Source of the DNA: JBCCGI01 sp039029355
GTDB lineage: Bacteria; Planctomycetota; UBA1135; GCA-002686595
NCBI GenBank assembly: GCA_039029355.1
Contig: JBCCGI010000057.1
Span: 1-55,769 of the forward strand
Direction: 5' to 3'
Length of the DNA stretch: 55,769 nucleotides
Part shown: positions 18,234 through 27,177 of the stretch, piece after piece
Layout of the letters: each line of letters begins with the position of its first letter
How positions within the stretch are numbered: position 1 is the stretch's first letter
Program-made: the position numbers and the translations under genes
Notes under the pieces: model-generated
Databases searched by the model: none
The model's input: the letters and a program-made list of their open reading frames with translations, nothing else
What the model was told of the DNA's origin: nothing

Positions 18234-20186
18234 GTGGTGGAGGAGCATCTGTTCGATCTAGAGGAAGAGACCGGCACCGCGGGGACCGCTCCGCAGGCGC
18301 CCGACGCCGAGGAACCGCGGCTGCCCGGCGAGCTCGTCGGCGCGATCGCGCGGACGTTCGGGATCGACCGCCTGCGGCCGATGCAGGCGCGTGCGATGGA
18401 CGCGGCCTTGCGGCGGCGCGACCTGCTGCTCGTGCTCCCGACCGGCGGCGGCAAGAGCCTCTGCTACCAGGCTCCGGCGCTGGTGCGCGACGGGCTGACG
18501 GTGGTCGTCAGCCCGCTGATCGCGTTGATGAAGGACCAGGTCGACGGCCTGGTGCAGAACGGCGTGCCGGCAGCGATGCTCGCCAGCACCCAGGACGTCT
18601 ACGAGCGGCGCGAGGTGTTCGAGGAGCTCGAACGGGGTCGCCTCAAGCTGCTGTTCGTCGCCCCCGAGCGGCTGATGCTCGACGGCTTCCTGCGGCGGCT
18701 GGTCGAGCTCGGCCTGTCGGCGGTCGCGGTCGACGAGGCGCACTGCATCAGCCACTGGGGCCACGACTTCCGGCCGGAGTACCGCCGGCTCGGCGAGCTG
18801 AAGCAGATGGTGCCCGACGTGCCGGTGCACGCCTTCACGGCGACCGCGACGGCCCAGGTGCGACGCGAGATCGCCAGCGAGCTGCAGCTGGTGGATCCGG
18901 TCGTGCTGGTCGGGCCGTGCGACCGGCCCAACCTCACCTACCGCGCCCAGCCGCGGCGCGACCTCTTGCGGCAGCTGCTCGACGTCGTCGACCGCCACAA
19001 GGGCGAGGCCGGCATCGTCTACTGCATCTCGCGCCGCGAGACCGAGGAGCTGGACGCCAAGCTGCGCGCCGCGGGCGTGAAGAGCGCGGCGTACCACGCC
19101 GGGCTCAGCTCCGACGTACGCCGGCGCGTGCAGGAGTCCTTCCAAGCCGAGGAGGTCGACGTGGTGACCGCCACCGTCGCCTTCGGCATGGGCATCGACC
19201 GCACCGACGTGCGCTTCGTCGCGCACGCGGGGCTGCCCAAAGGCATCGAGCAATACAGCCAGGAGACCGGGCGCGCGGGGCGCGACGGGCTGGCGGCGGA
19301 GTGTGTGCTGTTCTTCTCCGGCTCCGACTTCTACACCTGGAAGTCGCTGATGGAGCGCGGACACGCCGAGGCCTCGGCGAACGGCGGCGACGTCGAGCGC
19401 GACGTCCTCGACGCCTCGTTGGCGCGGCTGTCGCAGATGATGGGCTACACGACGCGCTTCACCTGCCGCCACCGCCAGCTGGTCGAGCACTTCGGGCAGA
19501 AGTTCGAGTCGCCGCCGGAGGGCTGTGGCGCCTGCGACGTGTGCCTGGGCGAAATCGAGGCCGTCGCGGACGCGCAGGTCGTGGCGCAGAAGATCCTCTC
19601 GTGCGTGGTGCGGTGCGAGCAGCGCTACGGCGGCGGGCACATCGCCGACGTGCTCCGCGGCGCCGACACGGCCCGCATCCGGCAGACCGGGCACGACCGG
19701 CTGTCGACCTACGGGCTGCTGAAGGAACACTCGACCGCCGAGGTCCGGGGCTGGATCGACCAGCTGGTCGGCCTCGACCACCTGCGGGTCGAGGGCGACC
19801 GCTACCCAACGCTCTACCTGTCCGACAGCGGCGTGGCGGTGATGAAGGCCGAGCAGCCGGTGACGCTGTTCGCCGTGCCGAAGTCGAAGAGGACCGGGCG
19901 TAGGCGCGCGGCCGTCACCGCGGCCGAGGACGGGCTGCCGGTGGACCAGGCCCTCTTCGAGGCCCTGCGCGCGCTGCGCCGCGAGCTGGCGCGCGAGCGG
20001 GCCATCCCGCCCTACCTGATCTTCTCCGACCGCACGCTGGCCGAGCTCGCGGCGCGCAAGCCGCGCAGCGAGTCCGAGCTCCTCGCGGTCAAGGGCGTCG
20101 GCGAGAAGAAGGCCGCCGACCTCGGGCCCACCTTCCTCGCCGCGATCGAGTCCCACGAGGGGGCGGGCGAGCAGCCAGCCGAGTAG
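18234..20186 (+). CDS. recQ: ATP-dependent DNA helicase RecQ
   Basis: RecQ unwinds DNA 3' to 5' in recombination and fork repair. The 650-residue product has motif 0 (FGIDRLRPMQ), Walker A (PTGGGKSLCYQ, about 68-78), DEAH at about 167-170, motif III (FTATAT), motif VI (QETGRAGRDG), the RecQ zinc site (CRHRQLVEHF ... CGACDVC), the winged-helix region and a C-terminal HRDC domain (FEALRALRRELARERAIPPY ... LAVKGVGEKK). Length is typical. The start is one of two adjacent GTG codons; no strong ribosome site helps to choose. The gene follows the sigma gene in the same direction. Confidence 0.96.
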   Translation: MVEEHLFDLEEETGTAGTAPQAPDAEEPRLPGELVGAIARTFGIDRLRPMQARAMDAALRRRDLLLVLPTGGGKSLCYQAPALVRDGLTVVVSPLIALMKDQVDGLVQNGVPAAMLASTQDVYERREVFEELERGRLKLLFVAPERLMLDGFLRRLVELGLSAVAVDEAHCISHWGHDFRPEYRRLGELKQMVPDVPVHAFTATATAQVRREIASELQLVDPVVLVGPCDRPNLTYRAQPRRDLLRQLLDVVDRHKGEAGIVYCISRRETEELDAKLRAAGVKSAAYHAGLSSDVRRRVQESFQAEEVDVVTATVAFGMGIDRTDVRFVAHAGLPKGIEQYSQETGRAGRDGLAAECVLFFSGSDFYTWKSLMERGHAEASANGGDVERDVLDASLARLSQMMGYTTRFTCRHRQLVEHFGQKFESPPEGCGACDVCLGEIEAVADAQVVAQKILSCVVRCEQRYGGGHIADVLRGADTARIRQTGHDRLSTYGLLKEHSTAEVRGWIDQLVGLDHLRVEGDRYPTLYLSDSGVAVMKAEQPVTLFAVPKSKRTGRRRAAVTAAEDGLPVDQALFEALRALRRELARERAIPPYLIFSDRTLAELAARKPRSESELLAVKGVGEKKAADLGPTFLAAIESHEGAGEQPAE

Positions 20187-20233
20187 GCTGCGCCTCCCCC
20201 CGAGACACCGACGACCCCCTGCCTGGAGACCCC

Positions 20234-20542
20234 ATGCGCTTCGCGCCCGCCCTTCTCGCGCTGCCGCTTCTCAGCGGCTGTCTCAGCTCGCCCAGTGAGG
20301 ACCACAGCCCCTACGAGACCGCGGTGGAGATCGTGGTGCTGGAGCACGCCTCCGCCGAGGAGATCGTGCGGCTCCTGAGCGAGGTACACGCCGAGGATCC
20401 CAACTCGGGCGACCCCCATCGCTCGATGCAGCCCAAGTTCGCGGCGGACGCGCGGACGAACTCGGTCGTGATCCGGGGCATGCGCCGCGAGATCGCGGCG
20501 GCGAAAGAGCTGGTGGCCTCGCTCGACCGCGAGATCGAGTAG
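20234..20542 (+). CDS. small lipoprotein with secretin N-terminal-like domain
   Basis: A lipoprotein signal (LLALPLLSGC, Cys at about residue 16) is followed by about 75 residues: TAVEIVVLEHASAEEIVRLL, then FAADARTNSVVIRGMRREIA and AAKELVASLD. This alternation of a strand, a helix, the ADxRTNSVVI strand and a final helix is the N1-type fold repeated in secretins such as GspD and PilQ, but only one copy is present and there is no barrel domain. It could be a periplasmic adaptor or pilotin-like partner of a secretin encoded elsewhere. TGGAGA precedes the ATG by six bases. It lies between recQ and the NHL gene. Confidence 0.75.
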   Translation: MRFAPALLALPLLSGCLSSPSEDHSPYETAVEIVVLEHASAEEIVRLLSEVHAEDPNSGDPHRSMQPKFAADARTNSVVIRGMRREIAAAKELVASLDREIE

Positions 20543-20595
20543 CCCGGTCAAGCCGCGCCCAGGGGCCAAGCGCGCGGGACCGGGGGGCGCCGCAC

Positions 20596-20601
20596 TAGAA
20601 T
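20596..20601 (+). promoter_or_regulatory. TAGAAT box, likely -10
   Basis: TAGAAT ends seven bases before the ATG at 20609 and overlaps the first in-frame ATG at 20600. If the message is leaderless, the second ATG is the start. Confidence 0.35.
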
Positions 20602-20608
20602 GGCGCCC

Positions 20609-22453
20609 ATGACGCTCCCCCTCGTTCTCTGCCTGCTCGCCCAGGCCGCCGGTGCCGAGCAGGACGCCGGCTCCTACCCGTCCGGACGCTTCGGCGAGTA
20701 CCTCGCGACGCACGACGGCCTCTTGGGCCCGGTCGACCTGGTGGCGTTGGAGGACGGCTCGCTCGTGCTGGTCGAGCGCGATGCCGACCGGCTGACGCGC
20801 CTGGCGGCCGACGGGACCGCTGCGGCCTTCGGCCCCGCGGACCTCGACGCGCCGCTCGGGATCGCGGCGCTCCCCGGCGGCGGCTACTTCGTGGCCGATA
20901 CCGGCAACGACCGCGTGCTGGTGCTCGGCGACGACGGGTCGGTGCAGCGGGCGTGGGGCGAGCGCGGCGACGGCACCGGGGCGACCTTCCGCGGGCCGGC
21001 TGGCGTCGCGGCGAATGCCGAGCTGCTCGCGGTGGCGGACGCGGGCAACGGCATCGTGCAGCTGTACGACCGCGCGGGCGTGTGGCAGAGGTCGCTCTCA
21101 GCCCCCCTCGCCCGCCCGGTCGCCGTGGCGCTCGACGGCGACGGCACGGCCTTCGTCGTCGACGCGGGCAGGCATCGCGTCGAGGTCTTTGACGCCTCCG
21201 GCGAGCATCGTTTCGGCTGGGGGGACTTCGGGCCGCATGCGGGGCTCTTCGGGCATCCCAGCGACGTGGCGCTCGGCACCACCGACGGCGCGACGCGGGT
21301 GTACGTCTCCGACGCCGACAACCACCGCGTGCAGGTGTTTACCTCGTCGGGCAAGCCGATCTACGAATGGGGCAAGCACGCGCTGCGTCCGCGCGAGGGT
21401 GCGGGCAGCCTCCACTATCCGAGCGGAATCGCGCTGACGCCCGACGGCTCCACCGCGCTGGTGTGCGAGGCGTTCCAGGACCGCGTGCAGCGCTTCGGCC
21501 CCACCGAGCGCGATCCCGCGCTCTTCATGACCGACCCCACCATCACGCCGTGGAAGGTCGCGCCGCACTATGGGATGGAGCTCGCCACCGCGCGGGACCT
21601 CCTGATCCTGTTCGAGCCCGAGACCCAGGTGGTGCTGGTGCACGACCTCGAGCTCGACGAGCCGGTGCTGGTGTGCCGCATGGCCTCCTTCGGCGACGGC
21701 CCGGGGCAGCTGCGCGAGATCGCCGACGTGGCGATCGACCCGGCGACGTGGACGGTGCACGTGACCGACCGGGGGCGGGGGACGCTCTCGTCCTATGTGC
21801 TCGACCACGAGCCCGATGCCCCGCTCAAGAACGACCCGCGCAAGGGCAGCTTTGCCCGCAGCGTCGACCTTTCGGCCGCGCTGGGCGAGGCTCCGGGGAC
21901 GATCGTCCCCGGAGCGGTCGCGCTGGGGCCGGACGGCGCGCTCGCCGTCGTGGATGAGCGCGCCGGGCGAGTCCTGCTCCTCGACGCGCGCGGGCAGCGC
22001 ACGGGCGAGGTCGGAGGCTTCGACGCCCCCGCCGACCTCGTCTGGTCCGAGGGCGAGCTGTTCGTGAGCGACCGCGGCGCGCGCTCGGTCGTCGTCGTCG
22101 CGACGGACGGAAGCGGAAGGCGCTCGATCGGTGGCTTCGCGCGCCCGCACGGGATCGCCGTCGACGGGAGTGGCGAGGAGCGCGAGCTCTACGTCGTCGA
22201 CGAGGCGGAGCACCGCGTGCGGGTGCTGAACCCGGCGGGCGAAGAGCTGCGCTCCTTCGGCTCGAAGGGCCTGGGCGCGACCGAGCTCTACCGCCCGCGC
22301 GGGATCGGCATCGACGAGCGCGGCCGGGTGCTGGTGCTCGACCACGGCAACCACCGCGGGCAGGCGTTTGGGCGCTCGGGCGAGTTCCTGCTGGCCTTCG
22401 GGTCGCGGAGCTACGTGAAGCTGACGCGCCGGCCGCGTAGCGAGTCGCGCTAG
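20609..22453 (+). CDS. secreted NHL-repeat beta-propeller protein
   Basis: The 614-residue product starts with a short signal peptide (MTLPLVLCLLAQAAGA) and then holds many NHL repeats: LGIAALPGGGYFVADTGNDR, VAVALDGDGTAFVVDAGRHR, PSDVALGTTDGATRVYVSDA, PSGIALTPDGSTALVCEAFQ, HGIAVDGSGEERELYVVDEA and RGIGIDERGRVLVLDHGNHR. Two six-bladed propellers fit the length. NHL propellers bind proteins, RNA or ligands, so a precise role cannot be given. The C-terminus is basic (YVKLTRRPRSESR) and lacks the tail common to other exported proteins here. An ATG three codons upstream (20600) is possible; the second is preferred because of the TAGAAT box. Confidence 0.85.
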   Translation: MTLPLVLCLLAQAAGAEQDAGSYPSGRFGEYLATHDGLLGPVDLVALEDGSLVLVERDADRLTRLAADGTAAAFGPADLDAPLGIAALPGGGYFVADTGNDRVLVLGDDGSVQRAWGERGDGTGATFRGPAGVAANAELLAVADAGNGIVQLYDRAGVWQRSLSAPLARPVAVALDGDGTAFVVDAGRHRVEVFDASGEHRFGWGDFGPHAGLFGHPSDVALGTTDGATRVYVSDADNHRVQVFTSSGKPIYEWGKHALRPREGAGSLHYPSGIALTPDGSTALVCEAFQDRVQRFGPTERDPALFMTDPTITPWKVAPHYGMELATARDLLILFEPETQVVLVHDLELDEPVLVCRMASFGDGPGQLREIADVAIDPATWTVHVTDRGRGTLSSYVLDHEPDAPLKNDPRKGSFARSVDLSAALGEAPGTIVPGAVALGPDGALAVVDERAGRVLLLDARGQRTGEVGGFDAPADLVWSEGELFVSDRGARSVVVVATDGSGRRSIGGFARPHGIAVDGSGEERELYVVDEAEHRVRVLNPAGEELRSFGSKGLGATELYRPRGIGIDERGRVLVLDHGNHRGQAFGRSGEFLLAFGSRSYVKLTRRPRSESR

Positions 22454-22528
22454 CGCGGCCAGGAGAGCGACCTTCCCTCACCATCCAGCCGGCCGGCGCG
22501 GCGGACAGCTACGCAGCCGCCCCAAATG

Positions 22529-22574
22529 AGCGCCGCCCCGCCCGAAGCCGGCTGGCCTCGGACGGGGCGGCGCT
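22529..22574. terminator. bidirectional hairpin between converging genes
   Basis: A perfect 12-bp stem (AGCGCCGCCCCG with its complement) encloses a partly paired GC-rich loop. It lies between the stop codons of the NHL gene and the choice-of-anchor-B gene, which face each other. Neither side has a long T run, so it may act with Rho or as a 3' stabiliser. Confidence 0.6.
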
Positions 22575-22589
22575 TCGCTGCCGCTCGGG

Positions 22590-25181
22590 CTAGAAGCCGA
22601 AGGTGAGCGGCATCGCGTTGCTGCCGAACGTCACCGCGAGGGTGACCGGGTCGATGCCCATCCAGGCGTGGTGCGCCTGGAGTCCGATCAGGTTGGTGAA
22701 GCCGGGCGAGAGCGCGAAGGAGGCGCTGCCCTGGCCGGCCGGGTCGAGGAACGCGAACGTGTTGACCAGCGGGGCGCTGTTCGCGTTGGCGACCGAGTAG
22801 TCGAAGTAGACGTCCTGGTTCAGCGGAACCTGAACCGAGCCGACCGTGAAACCGGGGTCGTCGCCGCTGAGCGAACCGACGACCAGGTACAGCTGGCCGC
22901 CGAGCGCAGCGCCGCCGTCGAGCGCGAAGTTGACCGTGCCGCCCAGGAAGGACGACAGCGTTCCGCTGTCCGCGCTGAAGGGCTGGCACTCGTCCGGCGT
23001 GGCGTCCTGGTCGAGGTCAAGGGAGGTCCCCGAGAGGATGTCCTGTCCGTCCGCGACCCCGTTGCCGTTGCAGTCGGGGCACTCGGTCTCGGAGACCTGG
23101 AAGTCGTCGATCGCCGCTTCGACGATCGAGCCGTCGCCTTCGTCGCTCGCGACGAAGCGGACGCGCACGTTGTTCGTGGGCGTCACGAAGTCGGCGACGC
23201 GGAACTCGTGGTAGATCCAGCCGCCCTGAACCTCCGGCCCGCCGGGGCCGACGGTCTCGACGTTGGTCCAGCTGCCGCCGCCGTTGCTCGAGACGTCGAC
23301 GACGAACACGTCGGCCTCGGGGCTCCCGCCGGTGGTGTTCGAGTACCAGCGGTAGTAGCTGATCTTCGCGTCCGGGTTCGAGCTCAGGTTCAGCGTCGGC
23401 GACGTAAGCGTCGTCTTGCCGCCGTCCACGTCGTTCTCGCCCAGGCTGCCGCCCGGCGAGCCCTGGCCCGTGAAGTAGCAGAGGGAGCCCGGATCGGTGT
23501 TGTCGTCCTCGGGCTGCGCCGAGGTGCCGATCGGGTTGGTCCGCACCCACACGCCGGTCGAGGCATCGTCACCGGCGGCGCCGACGCTCCAAGCCTGGAA
23601 GGACTCGAAGCTGTCCGCGAAGATCTCGGTCTTCGAGAGCGCCGAGGCGGCCTGGTAGAACCCTCCGTTCGGCGGGTCGACCCAGGTCAGGCCGTTGGTC
23701 GACTCGGCCGAGAAGTAGTACTGCACCGTCGTGCCGCAGGGCGTCGGGGCAAAGTCGGCGGAGAAGTTGCCGCCGCCCAGGTCGGCCAGCGCGACCTCGA
23801 CCGTGCCCTGGCCGGCGTCGTAGAAGAGCTTCGCCGTGCCGGGGACGTAGGAGCCCGGGTCGAGCTCGTTGAGCTGCACCGTGAAGCTCTCGCCGTCGGG
23901 ATCGAGCAACTCCGGCTGGCCGGCCGGGAAGCTGAAGCTGATGAGCGGGGAGCCGACCCACATCGTGAAGAGCCCGCGCTCGAGGTCGCTGCCGATCACC
24001 ACGCCGCTGTCGAAGTACGGGTAGACGCTCCACAGTCCGTTGAACGACGCGCCGTCGCCGCCCGGGGCGGTGTCGAGCCAAGCCGTTTCGAACGGGCTGA
24101 ACGGGTTCGACGCGTCGAAGACGCGCAGGCCGCTCGTGTAGTTGGCCTCGTAGATCAGGTCGCCCTTCACGTAGAGGTTGTGCCCCACCGCAGAGTTGCC
24201 GTTCGTGAACGAGCCGACGTATTGCGGGTTGTCGATGTTCGAGACGTTGATGATGTACGTCGTCGTCGGGAACGAGCCGTTCTCGTCGAGCTCGTCGTTG
24301 ACGTACAGCGTCTCGCCGTCCTCGGAGAGCCAGCACTGGTGCGAGTACTCGGCACCCGGCCACGAGACCTGCCCGCGCACGATCGGGTTCGACTTGGTCG
24401 TGACGTCGACGATGGTCAGACCGGTATCGGTGAAGCCGCCGTTGAAGCCGCTGCAGTTGAACGCGATCTGGCGACCGGAGTACGGCCCCGACGTGAACGT
24501 CTTGATTTGGGCGTCGTGCACGTAGCGCGTGCTCCACTCGCCCTGGTAGGCCGGGCTCGACGGGTTGGAGAGGCTGTAGAAGCGAATCCCCTCGTCGCCG
24601 CCGCCGCAGCGGTAGAGGTAGCCGCTGACCTCGTCGATCGCGACGTTGTGCGTCGCCGACGTCCCGCCGGACGTGATCGTGTTGACGAGCGACACCGACC
24701 CGTTGTCGATGTTCGCCATGTTCACGACCTGAATGCCGTTGCCGCCTTCGCTGACGATGTAGCAGTGGTTCTGGTAGACCTTGACGTCGCGCCAGAGGCT
24801 GTCGGGTCCGTTGATCGAATCGATCAGGACCGGATCACCGGGGTTGGTGATCTCGACGAAGTTGGTGCGGTTCGAATCGGTGAAGAGCGCGTACTCGCGC
24901 CCCGAGGGCGACGTGTACCCCCAGCAGTCGCTGCCGCTCGACGGGTTGCCGAACTCGGAGAGCGGCATCCACGAGAGCAACGTGACGTTCGATGCGGCGA
25001 AGGTGGTACCGCCGACGGTGAAGCCGCCGCCTCGTCCGAAGGCGCCGGTGCTATAGCCCGGTCCCTGGTAGGCGGGCTTCCGGTGCAGGATCTTTGGATC
25101 GTCTTCGTGAGCGAGTCCGACGGCTGGCACGCCGAGGACTGCGAGCAGAACTAGGGCGCGTGAGCGATGGGTCTGCGTCAT
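22590..25181 (-). CDS. secreted choice-of-anchor-B / LVIVD-repeat protein
   Basis: The 863-residue product has a signal peptide (ALVLLAVLGVPAVGLA) and a propeller domain to about residue 430 built from LVIVD-type blades (FVEITNPGDPVLIDSINGPD; IQVVNMANIDNGSVSLVNTI; LTIVDVTTKSNPIVRGQVSW; IINVSNIDNPQYVGSFTNGN). This is the pattern of the choice-of-anchor-B family. Next come an Ig-like segment (SFTVQLNELDPGSYVPGTAK), a MAM-like jelly roll with SWTNVETVGPGGPE and AAIDDFQVSETECPDCNGNG, a dockerin-like Asp/Asn calcium loop (CNGNGVADGQDILSG) and the beta-rich tail. The start at 25181 gives the signal peptide; upstream codons do not. No clear ribosome site. Confidence 0.88.
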   Translation of the reverse strand: MTQTHRSRALVLLAVLGVPAVGLAHEDDPKILHRKPAYQGPGYSTGAFGRGGGFTVGGTTFAASNVTLLSWMPLSEFGNPSSGSDCWGYTSPSGREYALFTDSNRTNFVEITNPGDPVLIDSINGPDSLWRDVKVYQNHCYIVSEGGNGIQVVNMANIDNGSVSLVNTITSGGTSATHNVAIDEVSGYLYRCGGGDEGIRFYSLSNPSSPAYQGEWSTRYVHDAQIKTFTSGPYSGRQIAFNCSGFNGGFTDTGLTIVDVTTKSNPIVRGQVSWPGAEYSHQCWLSEDGETLYVNDELDENGSFPTTTYIINVSNIDNPQYVGSFTNGNSAVGHNLYVKGDLIYEANYTSGLRVFDASNPFSPFETAWLDTAPGGDGASFNGLWSVYPYFDSGVVIGSDLERGLFTMWVGSPLISFSFPAGQPELLDPDGESFTVQLNELDPGSYVPGTAKLFYDAGQGTVEVALADLGGGNFSADFAPTPCGTTVQYYFSAESTNGLTWVDPPNGGFYQAASALSKTEIFADSFESFQAWSVGAAGDDASTGVWVRTNPIGTSAQPEDDNTDPGSLCYFTGQGSPGGSLGENDVDGGKTTLTSPTLNLSSNPDAKISYYRWYSNTTGGSPEADVFVVDVSSNGGGSWTNVETVGPGGPEVQGGWIYHEFRVADFVTPTNNVRVRFVASDEGDGSIVEAAIDDFQVSETECPDCNGNGVADGQDILSGTSLDLDQDATPDECQPFSADSGTLSSFLGGTVNFALDGGAALGGQLYLVVGSLSGDDPGFTVGSVQVPLNQDVYFDYSVANANSAPLVNTFAFLDPAGQGSASFALSPGFTNLIGLQAHHAWMGIDPVTLAVTFGSNAMPLTFGF

Positions 25182-25338
25182 GGGGAGAGGCCTGGAGGAG
25201 GGGGGATGGAAGTCGTCGGGGCATGACGACACCGCCCGATCGTAACCGCCGAGGCGGCCGAGCGCGCGCGCGCAGACCGAGGACCCGCGCCGCGGCGCCG
25301 AGCCCGAACACAACGAAAACAGCGAGTGAGGGAACCGC

Positions 25339-27171
25339 TTACGACGACGCTTCGTCGTGCTCCGGCGCCTGAGCCGTGCCGGGCAGCGCGGGGCCCGCCC
25401 GTTCCATCTCGACGAGCTGGGCGCACAGCGCGAGCAGCGCCTTGCGATCGATCGGCTTCGTCGCGTAGTCGCTGCAGCCGGCCTCGATGCACTTGTCGCG
25501 GTCGCCCGACATGGCGTGGGCGGTAAGCGCGACGATCGGCGTGACGATTCCTTCAGCGCGAAGCGTCGCCGTCGCCTCGTAGCCGTCCATCACCGGCATC
25601 TGCATGTCCATCAGGATCAGCTCGTACGGGTGGCCTGCGGCGGCCGCCTCGCGCGCCATGCGGCATCCGGCCTGTCCGTCGTCGGCGATGTGGACCTCGG
25701 CGCCGGCCTTCTTCAGCACGGTCGAGATCAGGAGCTGGTTGACCGCCCCGTCCTCGACCAGCAGCACGCGAGCGGCGAGCGTACGCTCTTCTTGCTCGTT
25801 CTCGGCCTCGAGGCTCCGTTGGTCGCCGTCGGGCTGGATGAGGTCGTACTGCTCGAGCGCCCCGACGTCGAGCTTCAGCGAGAACGTGCTGCCGCTGCCC
25901 GCCGCGCTGGTCACGGAGATGCTGCCGCCGAGCATGAGCGCGAGTCGCTTCGAGATCGCGAGGCCCAGCCCCGTGCCGCCCGCTTCGCGGGTCAGCGACG
26001 AGTCCGCCTGGCTGAACGCTTCGAACAGCGTCGGCAGCGTGTCGGCGTCGATGCCGATGCCGGTGTCGACGACGTCGAAGCGCAGGTAGGAGCGATCGGA
26101 GCGCTCCTGCTCCTCGGTGCCGACCAGGATACGCACCGAGCCAACGTCGGTGAACTTGATCGCGTTGCCCACCAGGTTCAAGAGGACCTGCCGCACGCGC
26201 TGCGAGTCGCTGCGGATCTCGCGCGGGACCGGGTCGACGAACTCGAAGCCGATGGCGAGGCCCTTCTCGTCGGCCTGCGGCTTCATCAGGTCGAACACCT
26301 CGCGCACGATCTTCTCGGGCTCGAAGGCCTCGCGCGTGATCTCCATCTGCCCCGACTCGATCTTCGAGATGTCGAGGATGTCGTTGAGGATCGTCAGCAG
26401 GTGGTCGCCGCTGGTGCGGATGATCTCGCCGTAGCGGAGGCGATCATCGAGCGGGATCTTCGGGTCGCAGATCAGCTCGCCGCACCCGAGGATACCGGTC
26501 ATCGGCGTGCGGATCTCGTGGCTCATGTTCGCCAGGAACTCCGACTTGGCGCGGTTGGCCGACTCGGCCTTCTCGGTCGCCTCGGCCAGCGCCTTGTTGG
26601 TGCGCTCGAGCTCAGCCGCGTACTCGCGCGCTTCCTGCTCGGCCTTGCTGAGGGCCTCCATGCGCTCCCGGTCGCGGCGGATGAGGTTCCACTTCTCGGT
26701 GAGCGCCACGGCGAGCTGACGCACCTCGACCGGGTCGAAGGGCTTCTTCAGGATCAGCAGCCGGTCCGAGGCGCCGAGCACCTCGACGATCTCCTCGAAC
26801 GAGTAGTCGGCATAGGCCGTGCAGATCACGACCTGAAGGTCGCCGTCTTCCTCCCAGAGGTGCTTGATGGTCTCGATGCCGTCCCAGCCCGGGGGCATCC
26901 TCACGTCGACGAAGGCGAGCGCGAAGGGGCTGCCGTCGCGCTGGCCCGCGCGCACCAGCGCGAGGCCGTCCTTGCCCTGCGAAGCCATCGCCAGCTCGAA
27001 GTTCGGGGTCGAGCTCGACGCCGCGCTTCCCCCCGCGCCTAGGAACGCGGAGCGCGCCGACTGGAACTCCGAGTCGCCTCCGTCGCCGCCTCCGAGGACC
27101 TTCAGGAAGTCTTCGTGGATGTCCTCGTTGTCGTCGATGACGAGGATCTTGCGGTTCAACTGGGTACTCAT
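25339..27171 (-). CDS. hybrid histidine kinase with N- and C-terminal receiver domains
   Basis: The 610-residue soluble protein starts with a receiver domain (KILVIDDNEDIHED; phospho-acceptor Asp89 in AFVDVRMP; KKPFDP) interrupted after the first helix by a Gly/Ser-rich insertion of about 30 residues. A coiled coil (160-210) leads to HisKA with His218 in NMSHEIRTP, an ATPase domain (NLVGNAIKF; DTGIGI; GGTGLGLAI) and a second receiver (Asp522 in LILMDMQMP). It lacks membrane spans, so it probably takes signals through its first receiver and the kinase encoded six bases upstream. Stop-to-start spacing indicates one transcript. Confidence 0.95.
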   Translation of the reverse strand: MSTQLNRKILVIDDNEDIHEDFLKVLGGGDGGDSEFQSARSAFLGAGGSAASSSTPNFELAMASQGKDGLALVRAGQRDGSPFALAFVDVRMPPGWDGIETIKHLWEEDGDLQVVICTAYADYSFEEIVEVLGASDRLLILKKPFDPVEVRQLAVALTEKWNLIRRDRERMEALSKAEQEAREYAAELERTNKALAEATEKAESANRAKSEFLANMSHEIRTPMTGILGCGELICDPKIPLDDRLRYGEIIRTSGDHLLTILNDILDISKIESGQMEITREAFEPEKIVREVFDLMKPQADEKGLAIGFEFVDPVPREIRSDSQRVRQVLLNLVGNAIKFTDVGSVRILVGTEEQERSDRSYLRFDVVDTGIGIDADTLPTLFEAFSQADSSLTREAGGTGLGLAISKRLALMLGGSISVTSAAGSGSTFSLKLDVGALEQYDLIQPDGDQRSLEAENEQEERTLAARVLLVEDGAVNQLLISTVLKKAGAEVHIADDGQAGCRMAREAAAAGHPYELILMDMQMPVMDGYEATATLRAEGIVTPIVALTAHAMSGDRDKCIEAGCSDYATKPIDRKALLALCAQLVEMERAGPALPGTAQAPEHDEASS

Positions 27172-27177
27172 GACGTC

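Noticed and set aside
22668..25154. 828-residue frame opposite the choice-of-anchor-B gene
   Set aside because: Antisense shadow, Arg/Val/Asp-rich with no domain.
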